Shown here one piece after another: positions 1 to 10,620 of a DNA stretch of 64,000 nucleotides. Position 1 is the first letter of the stretch, and each line of letters begins with the position of its first letter. Source of the stretch: Zymoseptoria tritici IPO323 (lineage: Eukaryota > Ascomycota > Dothideomycetes > Mycosphaerellales > Mycosphaerellaceae); assembly GCF_000219625.1 (NCBI RefSeq), contig NC_018209.1, forward strand, positions 620,001 to 684,000. Reading direction: 5' to 3'. Under the pieces are notes generated by a model. It saw only the letters and a program-made list of their open reading frames with translations, made no database searches and had not been told where the DNA came from. A program made the translations under genes and the position numbers.

Positions 1-1441
1 ATGGGTTTCCGTCACGCAAGTCCCCTTCATCTACCTCCTCTCCTGCAAATTCAACCCCATCTCATTGTTGACGGGAATCTCCTACGAGCGCTTCAACTGG
101 CTCCATCGCTGGGCCGCGAGAACACTCTGGCTGACGGTGATCGTACACTGGTCGTTCTTCTATCATTCCTGGTCCATCTATGGTATTGTCGATAAGCAGA
201 TCGCATTCATGCCGATGATCAAGTGGGGTTTTGGAGCGTGGGGGATTTTAACGTGGATGCTTCTTTCCGGGTTCGGATTCTTTCGACATTTGAGTTATGA
301 GCTGTTTGTGCTGCAGCATATTGCTGGTGCGGCTGCTCTTCTCTGGGTGTTGCATACGCATGTGCCGACGAAAGCGGCGTATAACATCTGGATGGCCGTG
401 GCATTTTTGACCTTTGATTGGGGTGCCAGGTTGATTCATGGAGTGTTGCAAAATACTCATATTCTGGGCCGACTAAACAGCAAGATTCCTGGATACTCGA
501 CTCGACTGGAGCCTCTTCCAGGGAATGTCGTTCGGGTGACGATAGAAGGTGTCGACTTCACCTGGAAAACAGGCCAGCATTGTTTCCTCAACATGCCTCG
601 ACTTCGACCCTTCGAATCCCACCCATACACCATCGCCAACGTCGCAGAACTGGGCAGCAACGGACAAAGGACCATGACCATGCTCATCCAATCTCGAGCC
701 GGCTTCTCACGAACCCTGTGGAAGACCGCAATAAAACACGACGGCACAGACCGACGTTTCCGCGCTTTCCTCAGCGGACCTTGGGGCTCACCTCCCATCT
801 TATCACAATACGAGACAGTCGTACTCATCGCTTGCTCGTCCGGAGCATCCTTCATCATACCTCTACTACAAGACCTCGCTCGCAACCCCGGCTGCGTCAG
901 AAATGTAGAACTGCACTGGATCATCCGCGAAGAAGAGCACTTCTCCTGGTTCAAAGACGAGCTCACCACTCTCGTCGAGAAGTCTCATCAAACAGCCCTG
1001 AAACCACAAATTCACATCCACATCACCCGCTCTTCAGACCGCAGAACCGTCTTTTCCAACGAGGTCGCAGAACCATCGCCCTCAAAACCTGACCCCCGCG
1101 CCACGAGCACGGAGGTGGAAGAAAGCTCGTTCTCCACCCGTACTAGCACAGCCAGCGTGCCGTCGATGGAGAATGAAAAGTCGCCTCTCACGCCCCGTCC
1201 GGAACGAGCTGCAGCTACCGCCTCTCTGAACATGTCCTACGGCGGCCGACCCACGCTGGACTCCATGATCCGTCCAGCGGTGGAGAGTGCGATCGGCGAG
1301 ACGGCGGTCATCGTATGTGGCAGCACGGCCATCACGGCGCAGAGTAGGACGTACGTGGCCAACCTATCGGATGAACGCGCGGTGCATAAAGGAACGGGAG
1401 CACAGGGAATCATGCTATTCACCGAGACATATGGATGGTGA
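1..1441 (+). CDS. ferric reductase, C-terminal part (5' truncated by window edge)
   Basis: The frame is open from base 2 and stops with TGA at 1439-1441, giving 479 visible residues; the start lies left of the window. Hydrophobic helices fill roughly bases 100-420, with histidines typical of the heme-binding ferric-reductase membrane domain. An FAD-binding region with HPYTIAN follows near base 620. The NAD(P)-binding region has IACSSG near 830 and VCGST near 1315. A Ser/Thr/Pro-rich insert lies at about 1060-1240, inside the nucleotide-binding half. Proteins of the FRE/NOX superfamily pass electrons from NADPH through FAD and heme across the plasma membrane to reduce extracellular Fe(III) or Cu(II). 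The next gene is convergent, 100 bases away. The family is clear; the exact FRE paralogue is not. Confidence 0.9.
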   Translation, partial: WVSVTQVPFIYLLSCKFNPISLLTGISYERFNWLHRWAARTLWLTVIVHWSFFYHSWSIYGIVDKQIAFMPMIKWGFGAWGILTWMLLSGFGFFRHLSYELFVLQHIAGAAALLWVLHTHVPTKAAYNIWMAVAFLTFDWGARLIHGVLQNTHILGRLNSKIPGYSTRLEPLPGNVVRVTIEGVDFTWKTGQHCFLNMPRLRPFESHPYTIANVAELGSNGQRTMTMLIQSRAGFSRTLWKTAIKHDGTDRRFRAFLSGPWGSPPILSQYETVVLIACSSGASFIIPLLQDLARNPGCVRNVELHWIIREEEHFSWFKDELTTLVEKSHQTALKPQIHIHITRSSDRRTVFSNEVAEPSPSKPDPRATSTEVEESSFSTRTSTASVPSMENEKSPLTPRPERAAATASLNMSYGGRPTLDSMIRPAVESAIGETAVIVCGSTAITAQSRTYVANLSDERAVHKGTGAQGIMLFTETYGW

Positions 1442-1541
1442 GAAGGGGAAGATTTAGACAATTCAACCAGCGAACATGACGAACTCAACGACTTTTACGC
1501 AATCCTTGCCCATCCAAGCAGTGCAACCAGTACCCACACCC

Positions 1542-3117
1542 TCAAACCTTCTGCAACCCCTTCCCCCCACCCTCCTCGCCCCCCTCTTCCAACCCCTCAT
1601 CCTCCCCACCCCCCTTCCCCCCCACCAGCACCACCCCCCTCCCCTCCGCCCCCACCCCCTCGACCCGATACCCCGCATAACTCCCATAAACCCACCACGT
1701 CCCCCCCGTCATCCCCGCGGCCACGACCAAGAACGCGAAAATCGTCCAATTCCCCATCGCATACATCGGACCTGAATCGCTGGGAAAGAGAAACGGAGCG
1801 GTGATGCCACCCGTGTTGGCTAGGGCGATCATACCCCCTGTCGCGAGGGCTGTGGCTGTGGAGCCGGAGATGGTGGCTGTGCGGTGCGCGACGAAGGGCA
1901 TCACCGCCGCGTTCGTACACGCGATCAGGCAGACGGCGAAGTAGCGCACGCCCCAATTGTGGACGACCGCGAGGAGGAGGTAACCTGTCCCCACGAGCGC
2001 CAGCGCGGCGAGGATATGTCGCGACCGCTCCTGCGTTCGATCAGAGTGCACGCAATTCCCGACAATCACCACCAACGCCACTACATTCGGTGGGACGGTG
2101 AGTAATTGCGCTCGCCAGCCACTGAAGCCCAGACTCGCCACGATGGTCGGCGCGAAGTATCCAAACGCGTTGAGGGAATTCGTCATGAGGAAGTATTGCG
2201 CTGCATACAACCAGAACATGCCGTTGCAGAGGGTGTCCTTTGCGACTTTTGCGTCGAAGTGTTTGTCGTTCATGGAGGGGGCGTAGGGGCCGAGACGTTT
2301 CACGGCGAAAGCGCGTTCGGAGGGGGTGAGCCAGCGAGCGGTTTGAGGCCAGTCGGGGAGGTATTTGAATACTGCGACGCCGACGAGGACGGAGGGGATA
2401 CCTTCGAGGATGAAAAGCCATTGCCAACCGCTGAGACCGGCGCGACCGTTGAGGAAGGAGATGCCTGTTGCGAGGAGGCCGGAGAAGGCGCCGGCTACAG
2501 CGACAGAGGATGCGAAAATCGCCATCCTGGTGGCTCGCTCTTCGGGCGTATACCAGAAACAGAGATACATCATCACCCCCGGGAAGAACCCCGCTTCCGC
2601 GAGACCGAGGAAGATGCGCACGGTGATGAGGCCGCCGTAGGTGCTCACCGCGGCGGTGCAGATGGTGACAATACCCCAGGAAACCATGATGCGGGCGATC
2701 CATTTCGACGGGGAGAAGTATTTCAGGGCGAGGTTGGAGGGGAACTCGGCGAGGACGTAGGGGACGAAGAAGAGGGCTACGACGATGTTGTAGCGTTGGC
2801 CGGTGAGGGAGAGTTGGGTGAGGATGTTGGAAGACGGGGTGTCGTTGTTGAGGGTGCGGGCGTTGCCTAGGTTTACGCGGTCGAGGTAGTCTGTGGGTTG
2901 ATGGGTTAGGGTGGTGGGAGGGGGAGGAAGGGGAGGGGTTGGTGGCGGACTTACTCAAGAGATAGCAGATGCAGATCCAGGGGAGGATGCGGAGGTCTTG
3001 TTTGCGGACGATGCGGCGTTCTATGGCTTTGTCGGTGATGTCGATTGTGTTGAGGCCGGGCATGGGGAGGGAAGTACTGCGATCCTTGGGCACGACATAT
3101 TTGGTCCAGAAATTCAT
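1542..3117 (-). CDS. MFS transporter, Dal5/TNA1-type anion:cation symporter
   Basis: Two exons, complement(2955..3117) and complement(1542..2890), encode 503 aa. The intron has donor GTAAGT and acceptor CACAG and restores the motif LLNYLDRVNLGNAR, typical of transmembrane segment 1 in the allantoate permease family. Further family signs are GLAEAGFFPG and YLPDWPQTARWL before the central loop. The start is the ATG of MNFWTKY at 3117; the in-frame GTG further upstream is not used. Members carry small organic anions such as nicotinate, allantoate or pantothenate across the plasma membrane with protons; the substrate here cannot be read from sequence. The last ~45 residues form an odd Gly/Glu-rich tail encoded by very C-rich plus-strand DNA. 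It stands tail-to-tail with the ferric reductase gene. Confidence 0.88.
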
Positions 3118-3701
3118 GGTTGCCACCGTCCCTCTCACTCGGATGATTCCAGGCGCAAAATGTCGATCGTCACAACAATTGTGAGTCCTTCCAGGCGGTC
3201 GGTTCTTTTATGTATCATTCTCCCGCATCTCGAGTCGACTTTCCGACTTCGGCATCATTCGAAGATGTTGAGCCATGGCAATCTCGGGCAATGTCGTAGA
3301 GATAGCGTTTGGCGTGTCCATTGACAAGGTACCATGCCTGCTTTGACACACGGCATGAAGGTCGTCTGCGGACTTGTCTACGCCGTTCATGCCTTATCGC
3401 GGAGCCAAGATGATCGTCGATAAGAAGTGCCGGGGCGTTGTGGAGACAAGCGTTCGTGAGGTTCTTGGCTTTTTGCATCGAATGCCGGTGGAACTTCCAA
3501 GAACCAGGGCATTGGTTGAAAGTGTCAAGGGCTGTGTCTTTGCTGGATAAGTTATGCAAGTCATGATGCTTCTTCTTACAATTGCTTCCTTCGACAGCAA
3601 AGACCGTCGCGTTCAAGAATAAACCAACACCTTCGGCACAATGTTCTACCGAGAAATGAATCCGATGGTATCGCCGAGCAGGGTCTCTCCAAACCACGTT
3701 G
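3118..3701. other. intergenic, promoter side of the MFS gene
   Basis: 584 bases between the MFS start and the stop of the GNAT gene. It must hold the MFS promoter. I see no convincing gene, RNA or repeat; open frames here lack family features. Confidence 0.6.
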
Positions 3702-4466
3702 CTAGTGTCCGACCGGCGAAGGAGGTTCCCAAAGGACGATGGGCATATCGTATGCCTTCTCCGGGTTGACATTGATGTGAACCTTGGTGAGACATCGAAA
3801 GCCGTGCTTAAGATAGAACTCGTAGCCCATGAGACTCGACTCCAGAACCACGGGGAGATTCAACTGGCCAGCCACGTCCAGACCCCATTGCAATAGTCGA
3901 TGTCCGATCCCATGACCTCTTTGCCATGCGGGATCGACCATCAAGAACTGCAGGTGCATGTTCGCCTTGAGAGATGGGAGACTCTCGTAGCTCGCGTGCA
4001 GCAAATCAATGCATCGATCCAGATCCGCATAATTGACGACATCGCTCTGAAAGTATCGATGGTGGAACAGTTCCCACTGAACGAGACTTCGTTCCAATGA
4101 AGCCATCCATCCACTACTCAAGCGTGACCATTCCACGGCGATGGGATTGTCATCACCTTGAGCATCCCAGGCCGCGAAGCCGACGATCTGTCCGGTCTGG
4201 TGAACGCCAGAGGTGCTGACATTTGTGCGTTCAGCGACCATGTATCGGACTCGTGGCGCGACGAAGAATCTCCGGACGCGATAGAGTACAAAGACGTAGA
4301 ATTCATCGGAGCGGGCTTTTCGGTCGCGTGCGAAGTGGTCGTGGAGTTCGAATTCGAGGAGGTTGGCGTGGAGGACTTGGGCGATGGCGGGGATGTCTTG
4401 TCGTGTGGCCCAGCGGAGGATCGTCTCGCTGGGAGTTTTGATTTCTGACAGAGTTGGAGGTGCCAT
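3702..4466 (-). CDS. GNAT-family N-acetyltransferase
   Basis: Single exon, 254 aa, starting at the ATG of MAPPTLSEIK (4464-4466). The N-terminus reads TILRWATRQDIPAIAQVL, a standard GNAT strand 1/helix 1 entry. The acetyl-CoA-binding core is LQFLMVDPAWQRGHGIGHRL, where QRGHGIG matches the R/Q-x-x-G-x-G/A loop. The C-terminal segment PVVLESSLMGYEFYLKHGF matches the end of GNAT domains of the fungal class that acetylates small molecules or antibiotics. No signal peptide or membrane segment is visible. An upstream in-frame extension exists but has no similarity and no better start. The substrate is unknown. Confidence 0.82.
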   Translation of the reverse strand: MAPPTLSEIKTPSETILRWATRQDIPAIAQVLHANLLEFELHDHFARDRKARSDEFYVFVLYRVRRFFVAPRVRYMVAERTNVSTSGVHQTGQIVGFAAWDAQGDDNPIAVEWSRLSSGWMASLERSLVQWELFHHRYFQSDVVNYADLDRCIDLLHASYESLPSLKANMHLQFLMVDPAWQRGHGIGHRLLQWGLDVAGQLNLPVVLESSLMGYEFYLKHGFRCLTKVHINVNPEKAYDMPIVLWEPPSPVGH

Positions 4467-5403
4467 TTTGATTGAGTGCTTGTTGCTCGCATGGGGATTG
4501 TGTGTCTCAAATATACACGCTCGATGAGTCGGACGGTGAGTCGACCTTCCTTCAAGAGCGGAGTTCGGAGTTCTCTGTTTCTTACCAGGGTCGTGTCGTT
4601 CTTCTTTTTGATCCGCCGTGTCTGCTTTCCTCCACATACCACTCACGGCACCGACAATATCCGACAAGCAATCTCAGCGATCAATGGACATTGGACAGCT
4701 TACAAGACGGCCATTAAAGCAAAGATGCTCGAGCCAATGGCAATTGCTCCGCTTTTGCAGAGAGCCCTTTCCCTTCGATAACAACTACTGTCTTTGAGAT
4801 GCATAAAGATGCTGGCTGCATGAAAGAACACGAGAGCATGCTGGAAACATGTTCAAGTTGCAGACCATCGCTCTTCCCAAGCCATGCCGAGCTTTTGATA
4901 CCAAACCGTCTCAAGTCAGATCTTCTGCCTCTACTTTCTCCTCTGCCTCTTCAACGGACCTATCATGGCCAGTCAATGCTCCTCAAAAGCAACACGGAGC
5001 TATAGCAACGACATCTCACAGCTACATCCTTTCACCTCCACGACGATCCGCCATTCCGCGACCAACTTTTGACAATCTCGACAGGGTCACCCTACCCTGG
5101 CTCCTTGTACAGCTCGAGCACTGTTCCACTGTTTGCTACATCATCAACCAAAACAACGCGTACAGCAACGATGACTCCGAATGTTGACGAGGCACCGGCT
5201 CACGGACAGCTTGGTTGTTGTCGATTGACAGTCCTGTTTGTTGCTATATTCGACGTCAGATCCCCAGCTAAGGGCAGCTTTCTCTTTTGATTACATCTCA
5301 CCTTTGCAGTACTGTTACGACAAACCTCGGATTGTCTCGATCATCTACTCACAATCAAACCTGCAAGACCTTATAACACAGCCACCCTTGCCTACCATCT
5401 ACC
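4467..5403. other. divergent intergenic region
   Basis: 937 bases between two divergently transcribed genes, so both promoters lie here. A pyrimidine-rich stretch occurs around 4920-5000. Short open frames of about 60-110 codons have no recognisable domain. Nothing else is supported. Confidence 0.55.
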
Positions 5404-6458
5404 ATGCCGAAACGTAAAGCGTCAGCGGAATCTCCGTACACTGGGCATACTGCGAAGAGGCTCTCGACCTCTTTGTCGGCCCTCGCTGCTAAGGCGTCCA
5501 GCGAGGCGTTGAGGTACATACATCTTCCACGCTTGTCGTGAAACATCGGGAGGGAACACGCTGACATCCCTCATAAAGATACCAGCCATCCGGCAGCTTC
5601 CTCAACGTCTTCATGCCCCACAGCACCCGCAGCAGCAGCCGCCGCACACGCAGCAGCCTCAGCAGCCTCCAAAGCAAACCCACCGCACCCGAACCCCTCA
5701 AACCGGGCCTCTCCCTCTCCAACCGCCTCCTCTCCACCCACCCGGAACACGACATCGCCGGCGTCAAAGAAATCCTCCTCTTCCCCAAATCCCTCGCCGT
5801 CCTCAAAAAATCCTGGATCTGCCGCTTCACCGTCAACACCACCCCGCAACTCGGCCCTCCTCTCCCCGCCCACATCGAAGAACATCTCTTCCGGAAATAC
5901 ATCTCCCCTGTACCCCTCGCTCGACCGGAGAACGTGCCCTACATCCACCTCGGCAGTACAGCGCTGGCCTTCCAACTCCACTTCTACCTCATCCTGCCTC
6001 ACGCCACGACTTGCCCTCCCCGCCCCTTCGGCGGCGCGGGACATATGCCGTACAAAGACCTCCAACTCGTCTACGACGCGTGCATCCGCCCCGCGCTGGA
6101 ACACGCCTACCCGAAACGTCAACCCTGGGCTTCGTGGTTGGAAGCGAAGAATGAGTCGCACTTGAAACCTCTCAAAGCGAGACGCCAGCTTTCATCCTGT
6201 GAACCGCTACAGGAACGTCTGCACTGTGAAGGACTGCAGTTGTTCTGGGATAAGATGTGTGCATGTGACGATGAGGAGGTGTTGCCGTTACTGGAGGGCA
6301 TGAGTTTGGTGGCGTTTGGGGATGTGGGACGGCATGATTGGGCGCCGGACTGGCATCCGAGTTGGGCGTTGTTTAAGCAGGCGTGGAATGAGGCGGTTGA
6401 TGAGAGGGTGTTGGGGGAGGGGACGAGGATTACGGTTGATATGCAGCTTACGCTGTGA
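5404..6458 (+). CDS. hypothetical fungal protein
   Basis: Two exons, 5404..5513 and 5579..6458, encode 329 aa. The ATG in acc-ATG-cc starts MPKRKASAESP. The intron (5514-5578) has donor GTACAT and acceptor AAAG, and the join gives SSEALRYQPSGSFLNVF in one frame. The N-terminus is basic and Ser-rich with a KRK and an AKR motif, which could be nuclear, and is followed by a Ser/Arg-rich segment. The central part (HIEEHLFRKYISP, then HMPYKDLQLVYDACIRPALE) looks globular and alpha-helical. I do not recognise a family. Its stop is only 34 bases from the stop of the convergent L2HGDH gene, so the 3' UTRs must overlap. Confidence 0.72.
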
Positions 6459-6492
6459 TGTGTGTAGAACGACATGCGATGCGTGACGACCT

Positions 6493-7815
6493 TTAACGAT
6501 ATAGCAATCTATGCACTTCTTCCGCGATGGCTAGACTGCTTGTCAGACCGGGGCTTTCGATGCCCAGGAGGTTCACAAAGCCTTGCACACCCTCTTCTCT
6601 CTTGATGTAAAAGTCTTGAAACGTCTTCCCACCGGCAGTCGCGCTGGCTTTCCCGAGTTTCGGCCTGATACCGCAGTATCCCAATGAAACCGCATCGACG
6701 TCAATCCCAGGCAAATACGACTTGATCTCCTCAATCGCAGCCGCAAATCGCTCCGCACTAGCTGTAGGTGCCAAATCATGCGGCGAATCCACCCACTCCA
6801 CGTCCGGTCCAAAGCGTATCTGCCCACCCATATCGATCGTTAAATGAGTTCCCAGACCTCCATGACCGGGTGTAGGAGCCGGGTAGATGAGCGTCGAGGG
6901 TTTGGGATGTGACTTGGAGTAGGTGAAATACGAGCCTTTAGCGTAGAAAGGTTTGAGGTGGCGATCTGGAGGTAGGATCATGTTGTTGATGGCGATGGCG
7001 TAGAGTCCCGCGCTGTTGATGACTGTTTCGGCGGTGATGAATGTGTCTTCGTCGGGGAGAGGGCTTTGCTCGGGGATTTGTGGGATGGGAGAGGAAGCGG
7101 TTATGTCTGATGCTTCGGTGGCGGTCCAGATTTTCCAGTCGGGGGTGCCGTTCGATGAAGGCGATTCTATTCGTGTGACGGGACTTTGGATCGCCAGTGT
7201 GCCGCCTTCATTCTCGAAGTCGCCTTGTAGGAATTGCATGTAGGCGTGCGAATCGACGATGCCAGTCGTTGGACTCTCCAATGCTCCGGCTTCTGCTCGG
7301 ACTTCTGGTTCGCGGCGTTGGGCTTCTTCTTTGGAGATGTAGCGTATGGGTACACCGATGGACTTTGCGAAGTCGTGGACTTTCTCGCATTCGCCCATTT
7401 GTTCGGCGGTTTGGGCGACGATCCACTTGCCGCAGTTCTTGTGCGAGATGCTGTTCTTCCGGCAGAGATCGTACATCATCTCTTTGCCTTGTACGCAGAA
7501 TTTCGTCTTGAGACTGTCGGCGCCATAGTATATGCCTGCATGGATGACCTGGGGTATGTTAGTATGGAAGGCCAACGAAAGCATTGTTGTAGGCCGTACT
7601 TCTGAATTACGACTGCTGGTCTCGGTTCCGACCATACCATGCTTCTCAATCAACACGACTGATGCTCCCTCTACTTGCTGTAGACGACGTGCGATTGCCA
7701 GACCAACGGCGCCAGCACCGATGACAGCGTGTGTAAAGTCGGCATTCCGGAAGGTTGTCGACGAGAAGTGGCGACTGTGCTGCAGTAGCCTTGTTGAAAC
7801 GCGTTGAGAGAACAT
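6493..7815 (-). CDS. L2HGDH: L-2-hydroxyglutarate dehydrogenase, mitochondrial
   Basis: Exons complement(7600..7815) and complement(6493..7548) encode 423 aa. The N-terminus MFSQRVSTRLLQHSRHFSS is an Arg/Ser-rich presequence consistent with mitochondrial import. HAVIGAGAVGLAIARRLQ is the FAD-binding GxGxxG fold of the DAO family, followed by SSRNSEVIHAGIYYG after splicing and the C-terminal block YCGIRPKLG. The family oxidises L-2-hydroxyglutarate to 2-oxoglutarate as metabolite repair. The 51-base intron (GTACGG...ATACTAACATACCCCAG) contains no stop and keeps frame, so the unspliced reading would carry 17 extra residues between NSE and VIHAGIYY. The canonical branch point and family continuity argue that it is removed. 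Confidence 0.93.
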   Translation of the reverse strand: MFSQRVSTRLLQHSRHFSSTTFRNADFTHAVIGAGAVGLAIARRLQQVEGASVVLIEKHGMVGTETSSRNSEVRPTTMLSLAFHTNIPQVIHAGIYYGADSLKTKFCVQGKEMMYDLCRKNSISHKNCGKWIVAQTAEQMGECEKVHDFAKSIGVPIRYISKEEAQRREPEVRAEAGALESPTTGIVDSHAYMQFLQGDFENEGGTLAIQSPVTRIESPSSNGTPDWKIWTATEASDITASSPIPQIPEQSPLPDEDTFITAETVINSAGLYAIAINNMILPPDRHLKPFYAKGSYFTYSKSHPKPSTLIYPAPTPGHGGLGTHLTIDMGGQIRFGPDVEWVDSPHDLAPTASAERFAAAIEEIKSYLPGIDVDAVSLGYCGIRPKLGKASATAGGKTFQDFYIKREEGVQGFVNLLGIESPGLTSSLAIAEEVHRLLYR

Positions 7816-8513
7816 GGTCGTGGAGATAGATCAAGCATTACCACATTGTCGAGAAGCAATATCTAAGCATCAGTCGCTCTCCCAAAACAAAAACAAAAGC
7901 AGCTGTCGGTGTATTGATCGAGGAGGAGTGACTTCACGTCCGTTCCGATAAGAAAGGTGGGGGCCAAAGTCAATGTCCCGCGGGTCGACAGTCGAGAGAT
8001 CGGCGGTTCATGTTGATGTGAACATAGCGACAAGTTCAGTGACTTGCCTCCTTTCGATTCAAAGACATGGAGATCCTTCAGGTTTGAGACGCTCTCGTTG
8101 TCTCCCCTGGCCGAGGTCAATACGTGAAATCGACAAAGACAAAGGACGAGGGACGTCTCCAACGTTCTGACAGGCAAGAGAAGACAGCGCCGTCCTTGGG
8201 AGACAATGTTAATACTTCGAGACAAGCTCTCGAGGAGATGTCTTGCAGCACGTCGTTCGTCACAATCAGAATGCTTGCGTGGCTTGTGATAGATGTCTTG
8301 GTGTTCACGAGCTGCGATCGTTGTAGATGCTCTTGCCAAGGCCTGTCGAGCCAGAAGTTCCTGAGGTCAGAAGGAAACGTCACTCGTTTCAACACGTCTC
8401 CCAAATTTAGATTATTCCCCGAATTCATTGTTTGATCACTCTCACTTTCCACTCGCATCCTCCGTCAGAACTCACCAACGCACACGCCGTGCCGCGAGCA
8501 GACAACATACACC
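7816..8513. other. divergent promoter region L2HGDH / SEC62
   Basis: 698 bases between head-to-head genes. A pyrimidine-rich tract, common before fungal start codons, lies at about 8427-8465 on the SEC62 side. An ACGCGT hexamer occurs at about 7799-7804 just inside the L2HGDH coding start and is probably chance. No gene or RNA is visible. Confidence 0.55.
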
Positions 8514-9749
8514 ATGGCTGAAAGCCAACAGCAACAACAGGCACCTCCCACAGGGCCACCTCCGCAAGGCCCTCCAACCACAATCCATGGCCTTCAATTC
8601 CACGCGCCGCCCGGCCAACCGCCGCCAAATGCCGAACAAATCGAACAGATGAAAGCCCAAATCGCCGCAGAAGCAGAAAAAGCCGGAGTCTCCATTGAAG
8701 AATACGTTGACAGGATTAAACAACAAGTCATGGCCCGCCAACAGCAGGCCGCACAAGCTGCGCAGGCCGCTCAGCAGCAAGGACAACCCGGAGCTCCACC
8801 ACAACAACAGGGAGCACAGCCTGGACAACAAGTACCCATCGCTCCAGGTCCACCCAAACCTGAAGCAATCGCTCTGGCCAATTTCCTCCAGGGGCAGGAT
8901 CTCAAGACGAGGACCTGTATCTTTCAGGATCAGCGAAAGGAGATGTTCAAGGTGAAGCGTGCGATTCGCGCGTTGCATTCGGATGCGTATAAGAAGGCTC
9001 GAGCGAAGAATCCGTTGTTGCCGGAGGTCACGGATCGAGTTACGGCGGAGAACACATTCAAGAAGCTGCCGCTTTCTCTGCTGGCACTGCGAGTCGAGAA
9101 GGATGATCCTCATGCTGGACACGACCATGGTCCTGTGAAAGGGAAGCGAACAAAGGGACTGTGGACGGTCAAGGTGGTGCCGCAGCAGGAGGCCGCGGAT
9201 GAATTCTATTATGTCTGGATGTATGAGGGAGCGCAGTGGAAGAACAAGCTGTACGCGGGTGGTGCGTTGCTGCTGATTCTGCTCGTTGTCTTCTTCCCCG
9301 TCTGGCCGTACAAGCTGCGTATCGGAGTGTGGTATCTCAGTATGGCCATGCTCGGACTACTGGGACTGTTCTTCGCCATGGCTATCGTCCGACTGATCAT
9401 CTTCCTGGCTACCATGTTCACCGTCAAACCCGGTCTCTGGCTCTACCCGAATCTCTTCGAGGATGTGGGCTTCTTCGACTCATTCAAGCCGTTGTGGGCA
9501 TGGCATGAGGACGAGGCGGCGATGAAGAAGCGCAAGAAGGAGGAACGCGAGAAGAAAAAGCAGAGACGTGAGGCGAAGAGTGCGGCCAAGTCTGGGAAGA
9601 GCGCGAAGCAAGCACCGGCACAGCCTATCGCTGCCACGCCCGCTACGACTGCAACCGGCACGGATAGTGCGACATCACAAGGAAATACATCGGTCCAGCA
9701 ACGAAATCTCAAGGCGCAGGTGGAAGAGGTCGAGTCGGATTCTGATTAA
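8514..9749 (+). CDS. SEC62: protein translocation protein SEC62
   Basis: Single exon, 411 aa, with start context cacc-ATG-g. Residues 1-125 are Gln/Pro-rich and disordered. The Sec62 domain begins near LANFLQGQDLKTRTCIFQDQR and continues through NTFKKLPLSLLALRVEK. Two adjacent transmembrane helices (about residues 243-265 and 270-300) follow, joined by the short loop FPVWPYKLRIG that is diagnostic of Sec62. The cytosolic tail contains LWLYPNLFEDVGFFDSFKP and ends in a Lys-rich segment (KKRKKEEREKKKQRRE) and an acidic end. Sec62 acts with Sec63, Sec71 and Sec72 at the Sec61 channel in post-translational import of secretory proteins into the ER. The N-terminal Gln/Pro extension is longer than in yeast, as far as I recall the family. 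Confidence 0.96.
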   Translation: MAESQQQQQAPPTGPPPQGPPTTIHGLQFHAPPGQPPPNAEQIEQMKAQIAAEAEKAGVSIEEYVDRIKQQVMARQQQAAQAAQAAQQQGQPGAPPQQQGAQPGQQVPIAPGPPKPEAIALANFLQGQDLKTRTCIFQDQRKEMFKVKRAIRALHSDAYKKARAKNPLLPEVTDRVTAENTFKKLPLSLLALRVEKDDPHAGHDHGPVKGKRTKGLWTVKVVPQQEAADEFYYVWMYEGAQWKNKLYAGGALLLILLVVFFPVWPYKLRIGVWYLSMAMLGLLGLFFAMAIVRLIIFLATMFTVKPGLWLYPNLFEDVGFFDSFKPLWAWHEDEAAMKKRKKEEREKKKQRREAKSAAKSGKSAKQAPAQPIAATPATTATGTDSATSQGNTSVQQRNLKAQVEEVESDSD

Positions 9750-10620
9750 TGGCGACGGGCATAAAGCAATGGCGTTTAGCGGCGAGGATTTGATTTTGCG
9801 AACTACGTGTTGGAGGGCGATGATGGTGGTGAGAGCGCTGGTTCGGGTCGGGGTGGATGTAGTTCATGTACGAGTGCCGAGAAGGTTGACCAAACTAAGA
9901 CTCTGAACTTCTACACTGTCGTGAACGTTCCCGTAGCCACACTCCCGTTCGGCGATTTGACATCTTTCACATAAGCCGTCAATGTATGCGGCACACCGCC
10001 GACTGCATCAACCAGGGAGTCCCGACACCAGTGAAAATGTGGCCCATCAGCTCGACTACCCCGACACCGCTCAGTACCATGATGCTTTCATCTACGGCAG
10101 GCTGCCGGTCGCTTGACATGTGAATGTGCCGTGGGAGATGGTAGGATATGGTGAATTCGGCGAAGCCCATCTGGTCCGGGACAACTCGTGCATTATTGGG
10201 TCGAGAAATGGAAGGGCTTTTGGATGGCGGCGCTGGTGCCGTGGGTTATGCGCCAGCTTGTTCTACGCCGGTAGATGCATATGCTCCAGCCATCATGGCA
10301 GTACTTCGGGTTGTCCACACGACAGACCGGCAGAGTGCGAAAGGACAGTTACCGGCCGTATTGCGGTCAACAGAGAGATGTGTCCGGGGTGAGGTGCGGG
10401 AGCTGTTTGCTTGCCGTCCTCACCCGAGACCGAGAGGCGGCGCCCGGCAAAGGGAAGACTGTGAACCTCGGCGTTTCTGCGAGGTCTACTCGTTGCCATG
10501 TGAGGTTCACTTTGTTCAAGTATCTTCTGCTCTCGGTTGATCTCTCTCCCTCTCTTCTTTCCGCCACCTCACCGTCTCCATCCATATCACCTTCATACCC
10601 CGCACACATCAATCATCAAC
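9750..10620. other. intergenic region upstream of the thiolase gene
   Basis: 871 bases. A strong CT-rich tract (tctctctccctctcttcttt) at about 10541-10562 lies 60-80 bases before the thiolase ATG and is the likely core-promoter or leader pyrimidine tract. Short open frames show no family features. Confidence 0.55.

Noticed and set aside
2041..3138. 365-codon minus-strand frame over the start of the MFS gene
   Set aside because: Only its first 54 codons are real (exon 1); the rest is intron read-through in the wrong frame, with Arg/His/Pro-rich sequence.
3215..3772. 185-codon minus-strand frame overlapping the GNAT 3' end
   Set aside because: Overlaps the GNAT coding end in another frame and has no recognisable content.
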